Source: Pomacea canaliculata (taxonomy: Eukaryota; Mollusca; Gastropoda; Architaenioglossa; Ampullariidae). Taken from it: a DNA stretch of 64,000 nucleotides. A program made the translations under genes and the position numbers. Below, one piece after another: positions 48,781 to 59,899 of this stretch (positions within the stretch are counted from its first letter, which is position 1; every line of letters begins with the position of its first letter). Below the pieces are notes generated by a model that had not been told where the DNA came from, made no database searches, and saw only the letters and a list, made by a program, of their open reading frames with translations. The stretch is from the NCBI RefSeq assembly GCF_003073045.1, contig NC_037591.1:24151319-24215318 (forward strand), given 5' to 3'.

Positions 48781-50429
48781 CAATGGGGGCATCAGATGTG
48801 GGGGCATACAGACGCACCACTTGGAGGCCGACATTCAAATCCAGAGCTTCATCCACCACAGCAAAAAACTTCCCAAGCTTGTTTGAATCGAAGTTATGTA
48901 CTCGGTTCACGAGTGGGTTAAACAAACTTGCACCTCTCCTACATTTCACTTGTTCTCCATCACATTTCAGCTCTAGGATGTGCACGTTACAAAGGCCAGT
49001 TGTACAGTTTTGAAAGAGGCCAAACATCTGCTGCCCCTTAGAACCAAAGATTCTTTGAGCCGAGTTGTCGAAGACAAACTCATACTTCCAACGGGTAACG
49101 CACGACACCCGTTTGCCATAAGGTATAACTTCACTGCTCTTTTGTCCGTTAGGCAAAAATTTGACTCCCTTCTCCTCCGAATAGTCACCCCCAGGCCTCC
49201 CATAAAATACCTCGATCACTTCATCCTCCATTTCCCGCAGAGCGTGGACTTCAACACATTCACCATCGCCACATCGCCCCACCTCTAGAATGTTTACGTT
49301 GCACCTTACACGGAAAGCTTAGTTTGGCTGGAAACCCGATGTATCTCTTTGATAAAGTTTTCAAGATCTTTGATCAACTCAGTATGGAGACCAGGCCGGT
49401 GACTGACATCAGACATTCCAGCTTCAAGCTCCGCCAGCCTCTCGGCGCTGCCTTGTCCACGTGTCAGCTCTCTCTCCACCTGCAGGAGGTCCGTGTCGCA
49501 GGCAACACTCAGTCCCCGACGAGAGTTTTCGTGAAGCTGGAGCAAAGTGTTCAGCTTTCCTTGTACCCCTCCGTGTGTCCTCGGACAGGTCTTTCTCCAG
49601 GTTGTCTGATATTTCCTGCAGTTCCCGCAGCGCTTGTTCACGATGGTTTCTTGCAGTGGCCACAATCTCCTCATAGCGGGCGTCAATCTTGTGGAAAGCA
49701 AAGACGAGCAGTTTAGCTTTGTGTTTTATAAATAAACCAGTATGGAGATACACAGCTGCTTAATTAACTATACTAAAGTAAAGGTAAAGGTCGTCCCATA
49801 ACCTTTTAAGGTCGTTATACTAGGCATTGCTTATAGATTTATTGTATTAAAAGCTGTATATTACTAAGACCAGTTAAATAATCTTTGGGTAATGAAGCAG
49901 ACACACTACCTACCTCCTTCATTACTGCTTCTCGCTTCTTTTTGGCGAGTGTTTCTTTTAGCTTACAAGATTCCGACTGGTCTGTAATCCGTTCAACAGA
50001 AATCTGCAGACGACGAAGTTCTTCTTCAATCGTCCTCTTGCAGCGAGTGGCAGCCTCCGACAGATCGACAGCCCCGTGTCCATCGTGTTTAGTCAGTCTA
50101 CATCGGAGACACAGGGGTTGGTCGCACTTGGTGCAGTAAAATGTCAGACGTTCTTCGGGATGGGTGGGACACATGGACTTGTCTACAGGCCGCCGAGCCC
50201 GCTCCAGATCTTCCTCCTTGAAATAGAAGTTGACCTTCAGAGCTCGCACCCCGCCACGGGGGAGCTTGGCAGGTTCTCTGCACGAGGGACACGGGATGGT
50301 GTTGCCATGGGTCTTTGCCAGCTGCTCCAGACATGGGAGGCAAAAGCTGTGATGGCAGGGTAGAAATCTCGGTGATCTGTAAACTTCTAAACACACTGGA
50401 CATATCATGTTTTTCTGCGCAGCTTCCAT
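48494..50429 (-). pseudogene. TRIM-type RING/B-box/coiled-coil/NHL-like gene with three frameshifts (gene C)
   Basis: Exon 1, 50429-49914, is clean and encodes 172 residues: RING C10, C13, C25, H27, C30, C33, C47, C50; B-box 2 C87, H90, C99, C102, C107, C110, H115, H118; then the start of the coiled coil. The donor is GTAGGT. Exon 2 runs 49687-48494 after a CCACAAG acceptor. Its frame shifts three times in the same sense, as if one base were added each time: at the four-C run 49566-49569, near 49345, and near 49310. The three together restore the starting frame, and the last 260 codons are open. Without them the protein would be near 570 residues, a usual size for TRIM-NHL-like proteins. The RING half is the best preserved of all copies. 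It is either a recent pseudogene or an intact gene with assembly errors. Confidence 0.75.
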
Positions 50430-53400
50430 ACTTGGTGCGGAATGTTGTACTTGTTAAATTTCAAAATCTTCAGTAACTATTTCGCTCTTTTTCCTTTCCC
50501 TGAAAATAAGAGTTTAATACGAGTAAATGATTGGTCAGGTAAACAGAGAAAAAAATTCAGGATGTAATGAAACGGAAAATAAAAATTCTGTAGAAATGTA
50601 TTGAGTATTACTATATTATTATAATACACTATAATGCTTCTCGAATAATATTTCTATTATTTCGACATTCTTACATTGTTTACTTAATTGATTTAATTCT
50701 CAAGACTTCCATGTTTCTCTCGTTGTATTTAGCACGTTCTACGTGGGTCGGTGATTAGTGCTTTTAGATGATAAATTATTGTAATTATCTTCATTAAAAA
50801 AAATTGAAATAAAGTTAAATTGATAGTTTCTATGTCCTCATGTGCATCTAAAGCTGAACTTATATAGGTCCTATATGGGTTACATGTATTGACGGGGGAG
50901 AGTACTCTGACAGCAACCAAGGGCCATAACCTCTAATAATGGCAATGACTTTTAGCCAATGGCGTACTACGTACTGTTTATCTCTGTCTTTGTAAACAGA
51001 ATACAAGGATAGTCTGACCGACATATTAGACATGTTCACCCCACCAGTAACCCCACAGGTAACCCTTGTACAGCATCTGTTTGAGACTTTGAACTCTCAG
51101 GAAGGAAGACACGAGAGACGACAGAATTTTTCCCCTTTACATGTTAGAAAGAGAGAAGATGGAATGAAGAGGGGAGGAATAGAGAGGGATAGAGAGAAAG
51201 AAGGGGAGGTAATAAAAAACCTAGATATAATTACCAATTAACAACTACGATCCTGTTGTACTTATTTTTTATTCTTCTTTTCTTATTCCTTACTTTCTCT
51301 TCATTTTTTTTTTTGGGGGGGAGGGGTAATAGGGAAAGATATTTTGATATCTATTCCACGTATACAAAATATGATCTGTGAATAGTAATAAATATATGCA
51401 TATATGCATGTATGCTTTATAAATAGTCATGTAAATAAAAGTGCTGTGATTAAAAGTTTAGGAAAAATTGCTGCCCTGCAAACTCCAGTTTCGATTGCAC
51501 AAGAGAGATTTGAGCCATGGCAGCCTGTGTTTATGGGAGAGGTCACACCTAGAGGTCGGGTGGCTCCACTCTGTGGCCATCATACAGCAGTAAACTGTGC
51601 ACCCTACATGGCGGGTGGAAGCTAATGCATTTAGGCTGCACAACTTTCGGTTTTAACACTGCATGCAGTAGTGTTGTCCGTTTTACGATGTTTCAAAGGA
51701 ATGAACATGTCGAGAGACTTTACGTTACGCAGTATTTATTGTCAATAACTTCCTCTTTCTATAAATATACAACCTCTTTGTGTTATTTACAGATTTGTTG
51801 TACATACCTCTGTTTTATTTTGAGGATCACCAGGCGGAACTTTCGTTAATATCCAGATCATCGTAAACCACTTGTGCAGAGGTCTGGATGACAAGAAAAA
51901 TCTCAGATCACCGACTGTGCGGCAGGTGCAGTCACCATGAGCCAGCCCCACAGGTAAGTCTGAGCACCTTGACGGGTGAGCACCAAGCCAGGTCGGGTAT
52001 ATGCATTCTTCATTGCAGCTGTCGGGGTTCGACCAATCGCTTTACCTGACACAAATGTGACACTGATGTCACTACACAGACATGTCAGCGCATGTAAAGC
52101 CTCCTACTTATATTTCCTCATGTTGTGCACAGGGAAGTTCAGTAAATAAGTGGTCACCAGTGCAGTGTACATGTCCTGGGTTCAGATATTCTCTTCTCGG
52201 GACACCCTGTATGTGCAGGGCTGGGCTGCAGAATGTTTTCTCGTCTCCTCTATTGTGCTAAATCTCTTAAAAGTAGAAACCCTTTTCTACTCACTCAACC
52301 AACCAATTTTCACTAATCAGATTTGTAGCTGTATGTAAAATGTATGTAACATGAGCTGTGTAGCAGTCTCCCCCTTACTTTAGTGAATAGTTTACACTGA
52401 CTGGCGTCAAAACCACAGCACACAGTAGTCATCTGTTTTATTTCACATACATAGCTTGCTTGATTCTCTTTAGCCACCAGTTGAATTTCTTATTTACACC
52501 TTTTGAGTTAGGACCAGAAACCTTTCAGACTTCTGTTTTTGTGTCTAACAGTTTTACAAGATCAACCCTTCGACCAGGAAGGGCACATGATGAAATCTCT
52601 CTCTCTCTTACACACACACACTAAGTATAGATCCCTTGATTTTCCTAATGTATCAGAATTTAAGGGAAGCTAGATGTAACTTCATGTTAGTTTTTGTATC
52701 AATAATTGAACTACTTATAGAATGTGACTGTTCACATTTAATACATTTTACATTTTTTAAGTGTCTTCACTTTTAGAAAGGAGTAGTGGATGTTACATGA
52801 CTGGCCAGTACTGTGGTTTGTTTACATTTTCCAATACACCAAAGACATTATAGACAAATAATACAGGTAAATAAGGAGAGTAACACGTTCTGCTACAGTA
52901 AACAAGTTGTGCAATCAGGTCTCCTGCTGCTTGAAGAGTTGTTTCCCTTTACCCACGTAAAGACCTGGTCACGTGGTACACAGCATGGCACCCACAACAC
53001 ACTGGGTCTGATCACACTTCTTTACATGTTTTATCCGTTTAAATCATGGTGTCGAAAGCCCGTACCAGGTGTTCGTACTTTTTATGCTGATGACACTGTA
53101 ACAGGTTTTAAATCTGACAAAAATTCTGTAAAAGCGAGCCGTGTTTTGTCAGACATTTTGCCAAACGCATTTGTCAGTTAATTGAAGTTAAGTTACACCT
53201 GTGTTCTAAAAGACCCACATAAATCTGTATGATGAAATTAAAAGACGTGAAATAAATTCATAAACTAATATACTTGGTTTGTGTTTATTTACACTCTGCA
53301 TTATGCTATCTTCAATCAGCAACAAGTATAATAAGTAAGCTATTGTGTCACTATCCACCCAATCGCAAAGTCCTCGACATTCAAGGTTTACTGACATCAA

Positions 53401-53579
53401 AATCAGAGTTGTGGTTCTCGCCTTGTTTACTGTGATTAAAGCTGAGTCTCAAGAGGAGAATGTTCTAGTAAATAATAGTGCAGCTTCTACTGTGTATATG
53501 TGTTTCTCATAGAAAATTTTTTGTGTACATACATTCAATGGTTTTTCTTTCGTATGCGGAGTACAGTATTCTGTTCAGA
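50430..53579. other. Part of the spacer between divergent genes C and D
   Basis: Common upstream region of C and the start of the D side. Contains the possible SINE at 52.1 kb. A 122-codon plus frame at 52813-53181 contains YADDT by chance or as a scrap of a reverse transcriptase; nothing around it supports the latter. Confidence 0.55.
52130..52320 (+). repeat. Possible SINE-like element related to the 3.0 kb copy
   Basis: AGTGGTCACCAGTGCAGTG and GTCCTGGGTTCAGATATTC resemble the heads of tRNA-derived elements and match the 3.0 kb copy around box B. Both have a following word ending in GCAGGGC or GCAGATGCC. Diverged. Confidence 0.3.
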
Positions 53580-55620
53580 GCAGCTGTTGTGCTCCCCTAC
53601 GTTTACCCAGACAGGTAGCTGTGTACAAATTCTATAGATGCTTTTGTGTACAAAATTGTGTTTCAAATCAGTTCCTGCTGTGTGCAAATTTTGTTTTCAC
53701 CTTTTCTCATACATTTAATGTGTTTAACCAGTTCCGGGGTTTTTTTTTCATGGACGCTAATGGGATGTTATATAGTCTGATTGAAAATGCGCTGAAGAGA
53801 AGTTTGGTAGTTTTAGGCTTGCTTGCATTGATGACTGATAAAAATCTTCCATAAGCCTCCCAACAAGAGACAGGAGTCACAGGATGATGTGGACATACAT
53901 GAAGTCTGCTTCCCGCCAACTGTGAGTTAAACAAGACAAAACATCATTGTTCCATAAAGGCTAAGCTACATTCACTTGCGCTCAATATTACCAATATGAG
54001 TTCTTAACATGTGAGTAAAAAATAAAATTAAAAATAATATATAACAATAAAATAAAAAGTAATACTTTTAAATTGAAAAAATCACTTTCCAGTGTCTTGT
54101 GTGCAAATGTATGTTTGGTTTATATATATAGATATGTGTGTGCAACATAGAGTTCGTCGGTGCTTGTGTGTGTGAGTTAGTGTGCGTGTGTGTCTATATG
54201 AAAGATAGTTAGTTTGAATATGTGTGCATGAACGATATATATATATATAAAGAGAGAAAATATGGTGACCACTTAAGTAGCGGGTTGTGAATTGCTCAAG
54301 AAACAAGACCTACACTTGTTTCAATCATGCCGGTAATAACAGTCTGAACAGCGCGATAATAACTCTTACAGAATGGTTTGCCCACAATTTCTCTTGCTAT
54401 GACATTTTTACAAATAACAACGAAATATTGAGCTGAAGCCAGTTAAAGTATTCTAAGGCAGTCAGCCAGGAGTCCTACTAGTCTGGTAATAGGTCGACAT
54501 TGCTAGACACACTGTAAAAGGTAAGGCACCTGACGATGACATCTTCTAATTTGAGTTGCTCACCTCCTTGGACTGCGTGGTTAGAGAAATGTAGATAGAA
54601 CTACGACTTAGTTCACATCTTTTCTAAGTGAATCTGCACAGATAAAGCACAAAGCTAACTGAAAAAAAAAACGAAACCAGGACTAAAGCAAGAACCTAAC
54701 AATAGCCCTTATCTGAAAGCCCCGATATCATGTTCACTTCATTAATACTCTAGAGCAGGGTTGTTCATAGGTTTTGACAATCGGACGGCCCCTCAACAGT
54801 ATGCAATGAATTTTTGTGTTTCATATGTAAGTAGCAAGGAAAGGAAAGAAACAATAAGCACAGCTATGTGGCTTTTTCACTTAGTGAAACAACCAAAGGG
54901 TGCAGGGGCAAAGAATACTGGAAGAGGCAAGTATCAAGACAACTTGTTATAAAATTGGTCTTTGAGCTTCGCGCTCTTCTGTGCCTAAATTTCAATGATG
55001 AGTAACGAACAAGTTTGCTTATAGAATGTAAAGCAGAAGCATATGTATTCAGGCTGTTTGACAGTTGTTAAAATTCACGCACGAACTTTTGACTTCATTG
55101 AAAAAGAATTACAATTTAATCACTTAGAGATCAGGCGTGTTAGTTCCAAGAGGAAAGGCATGTATGCTATTCACCAAAAGTGCGCAACAAACATCATATA
55201 TCGGTTTGAAGGAGTTAACGCAAGAAGGCAGTTGTGAGCGAGTGGATTTACCGCTGAACTTCATGACACTTCCATACTTCACTCTATTAGTTTTCAGATG
55301 TGCGTTTAAATTTCAAAATGTTTAGCATTTACTTGGGTTTCCTCGTGTAAGAGGTGACACCAGGTCAAAATGTCATGACAGCGTTGGCGAGGTTCTACAA
55401 CACACTAATAATTATTGTCCGCCTTTCTGGCGGCACGAGACGAGTTAATGGACACTTAACGGACCTTTGATAACGCTTGGCACACTTTGACCTCAAACAT
55501 GCACAGACTGATTTCATACACATTGTAAGGACAGGTGTTATATACATTTGATCTTATGTGTAACTATTCAGTGATAACGGAGTCATGGGATGAGTCACAT
55601 GGAATATCACTCTGCATTGA
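53580..55620. repeat. Left arm of a diverged segmental duplication
   Basis: Four blocks match the right arm in the same order: about 53590-53690 with 59900-60030, 54190-54400 with 60645-60860, 54440-54545 with 61510-61612, and 55525-55615 with 62280-62400. Shared words include GAAAGATAGTTA, GATAATAACTCTTACA versus GATAACAACTCTTACA, and TTGTAAGGACAGGTGTTA. The arm ends about 150 bp before the gene D start codon. Confidence 0.6.
54440..54545 (+). mobile_element. Short LINE reverse-transcriptase fragment, sister of the 61.5 kb copy
   Basis: About 100 bp align with 61510-61612 (shared CAGTCAGCC, GTCCTACTAGTCTG, GCTAGACACACT). Translation gives VDIARHTVKGKAPDDD, the first conserved block of the LINE polymerase. 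It breaks off where the other copy continues. Confidence 0.6.
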
Positions 55621-55765
55621 ATCAAGACATCTTCATTTAGTCATTTGCCTATTTATGTAACCTTTGGTCTTGCCATCTGTGTATCGTATCATTGTTTTTG
55701 TGAAAACAATTGATTGAGCTAGTAGGTAAACTGCTTCGCAGCTTAACATCATCTTCACATCAAAC

Positions 55766-57792
55766 ATGGCTGCTACGCAGGATAACATGACGTGTGCAAT
55801 CTGTACAGAAGTTTACACATCACCAAGGTTTCTGCCCTGTCATCACACCTTCTGTCTACCGTGTTAGAGAGCTGGAAAGAGACATAGAGACATCATCCCG
55901 TGTCTACCTGTAGAGCTCCTGCTACTGTACCGCCAGGTGGTGTGTGTCATCTACAGTCAACTTCTACTTCACGGAGGAAGCTCTGGAGCAGCGCGCGGTA
56001 GTGAGAAAGAGACAATTCCATGTGTCCTGTTTCACACTAAGGAGGTGGCCATATTTCATTGTACACAGTGTTACCAAGCCATCTGTCTCAAATGTAAACT
56101 GACAAAACACGAGAGACACACTACCGAAGATCTCTCAGAAGCACTCGCTTGTTGTAAGAAAACGATTAAAGACAGACTTCAGTCCTTTATGGACAACATT
56201 TCTCGCGGAAAAGACAAGTTGGAATCCTGTAAACAAACCAAGAAGCGAGCCCAAGAAAAGCGAGCTGCAGTAAGGGAGCAGGTAGGTAATCAATCTGTCA
56301 AATAACAACGACTTCCTTAGTTTGATAAAGGTATGAATGATCATACTTTTAAATCAGAGAGTTTAAAAATACAATTGTAATGTTATAGACTTTGAGTATA
56401 TCAATATTAAATTTATAAAAAGTCTCATAAGTATCCCGTTTGTAAAACTTTTTTTCGTGTGACGTAGAGCAAATAAAAGTATATCTATAAAGCTAAGTTT
56501 TATTTAACGTCCAACAGATTCAAGTCCGGTATGACGTCATTGTGGCCATGGCAGCAAAATGTCGCGATGAAGCGCTGCAAGAACTCGAGACAACTTACGA
56601 TGACATAGAGAAAGGTCTGACCGCCGACACACAGCGAGTACAAGACGAACTCAACTCTCTGCTCCAACTTCAAGCCCGCGCTCAACACGCGCTGAGTTCC
56701 ACCTGTGACACGGAGGTACTGCAGGTGGAGAGAGAGATGAGAGAAAAAAAAAAGTAAATCAAAAAGAAAAAAAAATAAAAAAAAAAAAGAAATAGCGAAA
56801 CACTCCACCGTGCTAAAAATAACAAAGGAAAGGGACCAGACTTACTCCCTGTACTCCACGGTGACTTCCACAACTACATTGAGGACCACTACATGAAAAC
56901 ATTTATCGGGTCACCAGTCAAACAGAGTTTTTTAAGAAATAAAACAGCAGACATCGTTAGAGTGGGTCGATGTGGCGATGGAGGATGTCGGGAAGTGCAT
57001 TCTCTGAGGCAGAGGGAAGATGGAAGTATCGATGTGTATTATGGGGGAACAGGAGGCGACTACACCAAAGAGAAAGGTGTAAATGTTAACTCTGATGGTT
57101 CTAGAGGAACTGAGAAAGACTACGGAATGCGGATATCATGCGTTACACGTAAGCCTTGCTACTGGTCATGGAAATATCCAACATCTTGTAACCTTGGTTC
57201 TAAGAATAACAGTATGTATTCTCTGACGCAGAACTTCGCAACAGGTGTATCTTATGTATGCTCAATGACGTGGGTACAAAATGATGGAGAAGACATTTGT
57301 TCTCTAGGTCCTACTTTAAGTTCCCCAAAGGTAAACAGAGCACACAACTTTGATTTAAACGAGCAAGGAATGCTCTTTGCTGTAGTAGACGAAGAGGAAG
57401 AGAAGAACTCTGATGATGAATCAACGAAGACAAACAACAGTAAAGCGGACAGCCGGCGTTCCCGTGTTGTACGTCTGTATTCTAACAAATCTGATGACCC
57501 CAAAGCGACTTACACGTCACCCATACAACCCTTCTTTCCAACAGACGTCTGCTTCTATGTCAAAGACGTGCTGCTGATCGCTGACTGGATGAACGATTGT
57601 GTGCACGTGACACAAATATCAGATGGTGGCATCGAGTTTGTCGGCTACCTGCCGGGCAGTGGTGACATGGTGCGGCCCACAGCTCTGAACCTTGACCTTA
57701 ACGGTCAGGTGCTGATTGGATGTAGTGATGGCTGGGTTAGAGTACCTGTCAACCGGAGTTCTTGGATTCAAAGCCAATGTGTCATATGTTGA
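55766..57792 (+). pseudogene. TRIM-type RING/B-box/coiled-coil/NHL-like gene, decayed first exon (gene D)
   Basis: The first exon starts at ATG 55766 and shows RING residues in the order C-x2-C, PCHHTFCLPC, then a TAG at 55865-55867. Beyond it the RING end, the linker and the B-box start are scattered over three frames. From about 56040 the B-box (HCTQCYQAICLKC region) and coiled coil are open to the donor at 56282 (GTAGGT). Exon 2 starts at 56518 after CCAACAG. It reads in one frame to 57792 apart from TAA codons inside an A-rich stretch, 56744-56795, that sits between coiled coil and C-terminal domain. The 299 codons from 56893 are open and end with the same two NHL-like repeats as B and C (LLIADWMNDCVHV, QVLIGCSDGW). 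It is the only copy on the plus strand, and its first exon is the most eroded. Confidence 0.75.
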
Positions 57793-59899
57793 GGCATTCC
57801 ATGACTTTAAGTCCATTGTGAATGGTTTGCGTTGTTTGCAGATATCGGTAGATATAAGCAATTTAATTGATTACGTGACCGTTCGGATTATTCGTGGTTC
57901 TGAAAAACTGCTACTTAAACACAAGAAATGCAGACTGTCAACGTCCGAATAACCCGAACTGTCGCTGTGACATTAGAACAAAGTACACTGTTTACTAATG
58001 AAAACTGTACAGTCCTGTTTCAATAACATTTGGTGTTGTGTGATCATTTTTATTACAAATCCAGCATAGCACACAGCAGTTTTTATGTTAACTTGAATAA
58101 ATTAGACAGGGAAAAATATCTACAAAACTACTGCTGTTTGTATTATTTCATTTTTATTATGCTGCACAGTACAGTTCTGTCACATAAAGTTGACCAAGCT
58201 TTAATAAGTCAGCACGACACGGGTGGAAGAGTCGCAACTGTTGATTGGGAAACAAAGATTTTTTCTCTATTTTTTTCTAGAAAATAAGTGAAGACAATTA
58301 TTATACTTGACTGTCACCGGCCAGCGCTTTACTTCCCAAGTAGGTGGAGGTCACTGCGTGTAGGGGAGGGGAGGGCTGCATCTTATTAGAAAGGTTTTCA
58401 TATTTTTTGTATTGAATGGAATATAATGTTTTTGTATTTTATCATACAAGTTGTGTTAATAATTTACTTATATAAACTGCCAATAGGCGAAGTATTTGAG
58501 ACTGAAATTGCCTAGCAGCAACCGGCTCTAGGACTGACCCTTGGTGTATTTGGAGTATTTGTATTGAAGTATATCCAGCTTGAAGTATCTGGCTCTGGTA
58601 AACTGCTGGGAACTACCAATATCAGTAGATGGAGAAAATTGATAACCCAAGAGTAGCAAGATAGAAGATAGTATCTGTGGATTCCTGGAACATCAGCTGC
58701 CAGTGACGAAATTAGGAATATCATTAGGATAGTCTCAAGTGTAAGCTGTATAAAAGTGACCCCAGGCTGACCTAGGAATCCTGGTATTCTTTGTCGAAAT
58801 GAAAAAAAACAAACGTTCCTTTAGAATTATGTGTATAATTTTTATTTGTGTGATCAGTTGTTATTATATATTATTATATATAATTATTATATATATATTG
58901 ACATATTGTTACCGATATTTATCACGTGTTTGTACTTATTAATGTAACACATTATTTTTATCAATTGAATATAGACAGGGCCTGCAAGAGGTAGTTTTTT
59001 TATCAAAGAAGAAAAACAAATATGGGTAGTAAAAATTGCTTCAAAACTTGTATGTGTGTGCCTAAAGGAATAAGTTTATACATCGATAAAATATGAATAT
59101 ACTTTTACTGGTATAAAAGTCATTATGGCCGTCAGTTGTAATTATAAATAAAAATGCAATGCTGGAAATTAACTATCTATGAGAATAAAAATATACGAGT
59201 TTATCTTAGACAAACGCACATGTGAAATGTGTATTTTATTAACAATAATAAACCTGGAAAAATTAACTCAAAGGTGCCCACGTAGTAACAGAGAATCAAC
59301 ACCAATAATAAGAATAAGAATAAGAATAAGAATAAGAATAAGAATAAGAATAAGAATAAGAATACAACGTGCACTGCAATCACCGTGATTTTTACCCTTT
59401 ACATTTTAATCAGGAGATTTCTTTCCAGTCTTTTGAGTGAATTTGATTTGGAACTTTTATTTAATATTTAAAGTCGAAGTTTTTAAATAAAGTTTAAATC
59501 AGTAGGGTTGTATTTGAAAATTAGTTATTTCATTTTCTGTGTAAAATTTCTCTTTCTGAACATGACAACTTGAGAGATATTTCTTCTTTTTACTCGAAGA
59601 CGTGCACAGACTTGCTGAACTGAGCCACTCACTGCTGCAAATACTTGCGTGTACCAGAACTCTCCAGTAACTAACTAACTCCAGACTAATATATTTATTG
59701 AACTGGACTGGAAAAAGTTTTGTTTTAGTTATAACGCTACCTTTTAGTATATTATTTGATTATAATGTACAGTATAATTCAATATTTAAAATCCTTTTCA
59801 CTTAAAAATTAGCTTTTGTGTGTGCTGTTTGTCTTTGATGATGCACTGCATACATATATTGGGAATTTTTGATTAGCTTGTACACTTTTTCTTCAGAAC
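57793..59899. other. Spacer downstream of gene D
   Basis: AT-rich with the hexamer microsatellite at 59.3 kb. No gene seen. Confidence 0.6.
59305..59363. repeat. (AATAAG)n microsatellite
   Basis: A near-perfect 59-bp hexamer run. It makes the plus strand read as alternating isoleucine and arginine and the minus strand as leucine and phenylalanine; neither is a gene. Confidence 0.95.

Noticed and set aside
52813-53181. 122-codon plus-strand frame containing YADDT, the reverse-transcriptase catalytic motif
   Set aside because: No other polymerase motif is near it in any frame, and the LINE fragments at 54.4 and 61.5 kb contain only the polymerase start, not this region. A four-residue match is expected by chance.
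59179-59388. Frames with IR or FL repeats
   Set aside because: They are translations of the AATAAG hexamer repeat.
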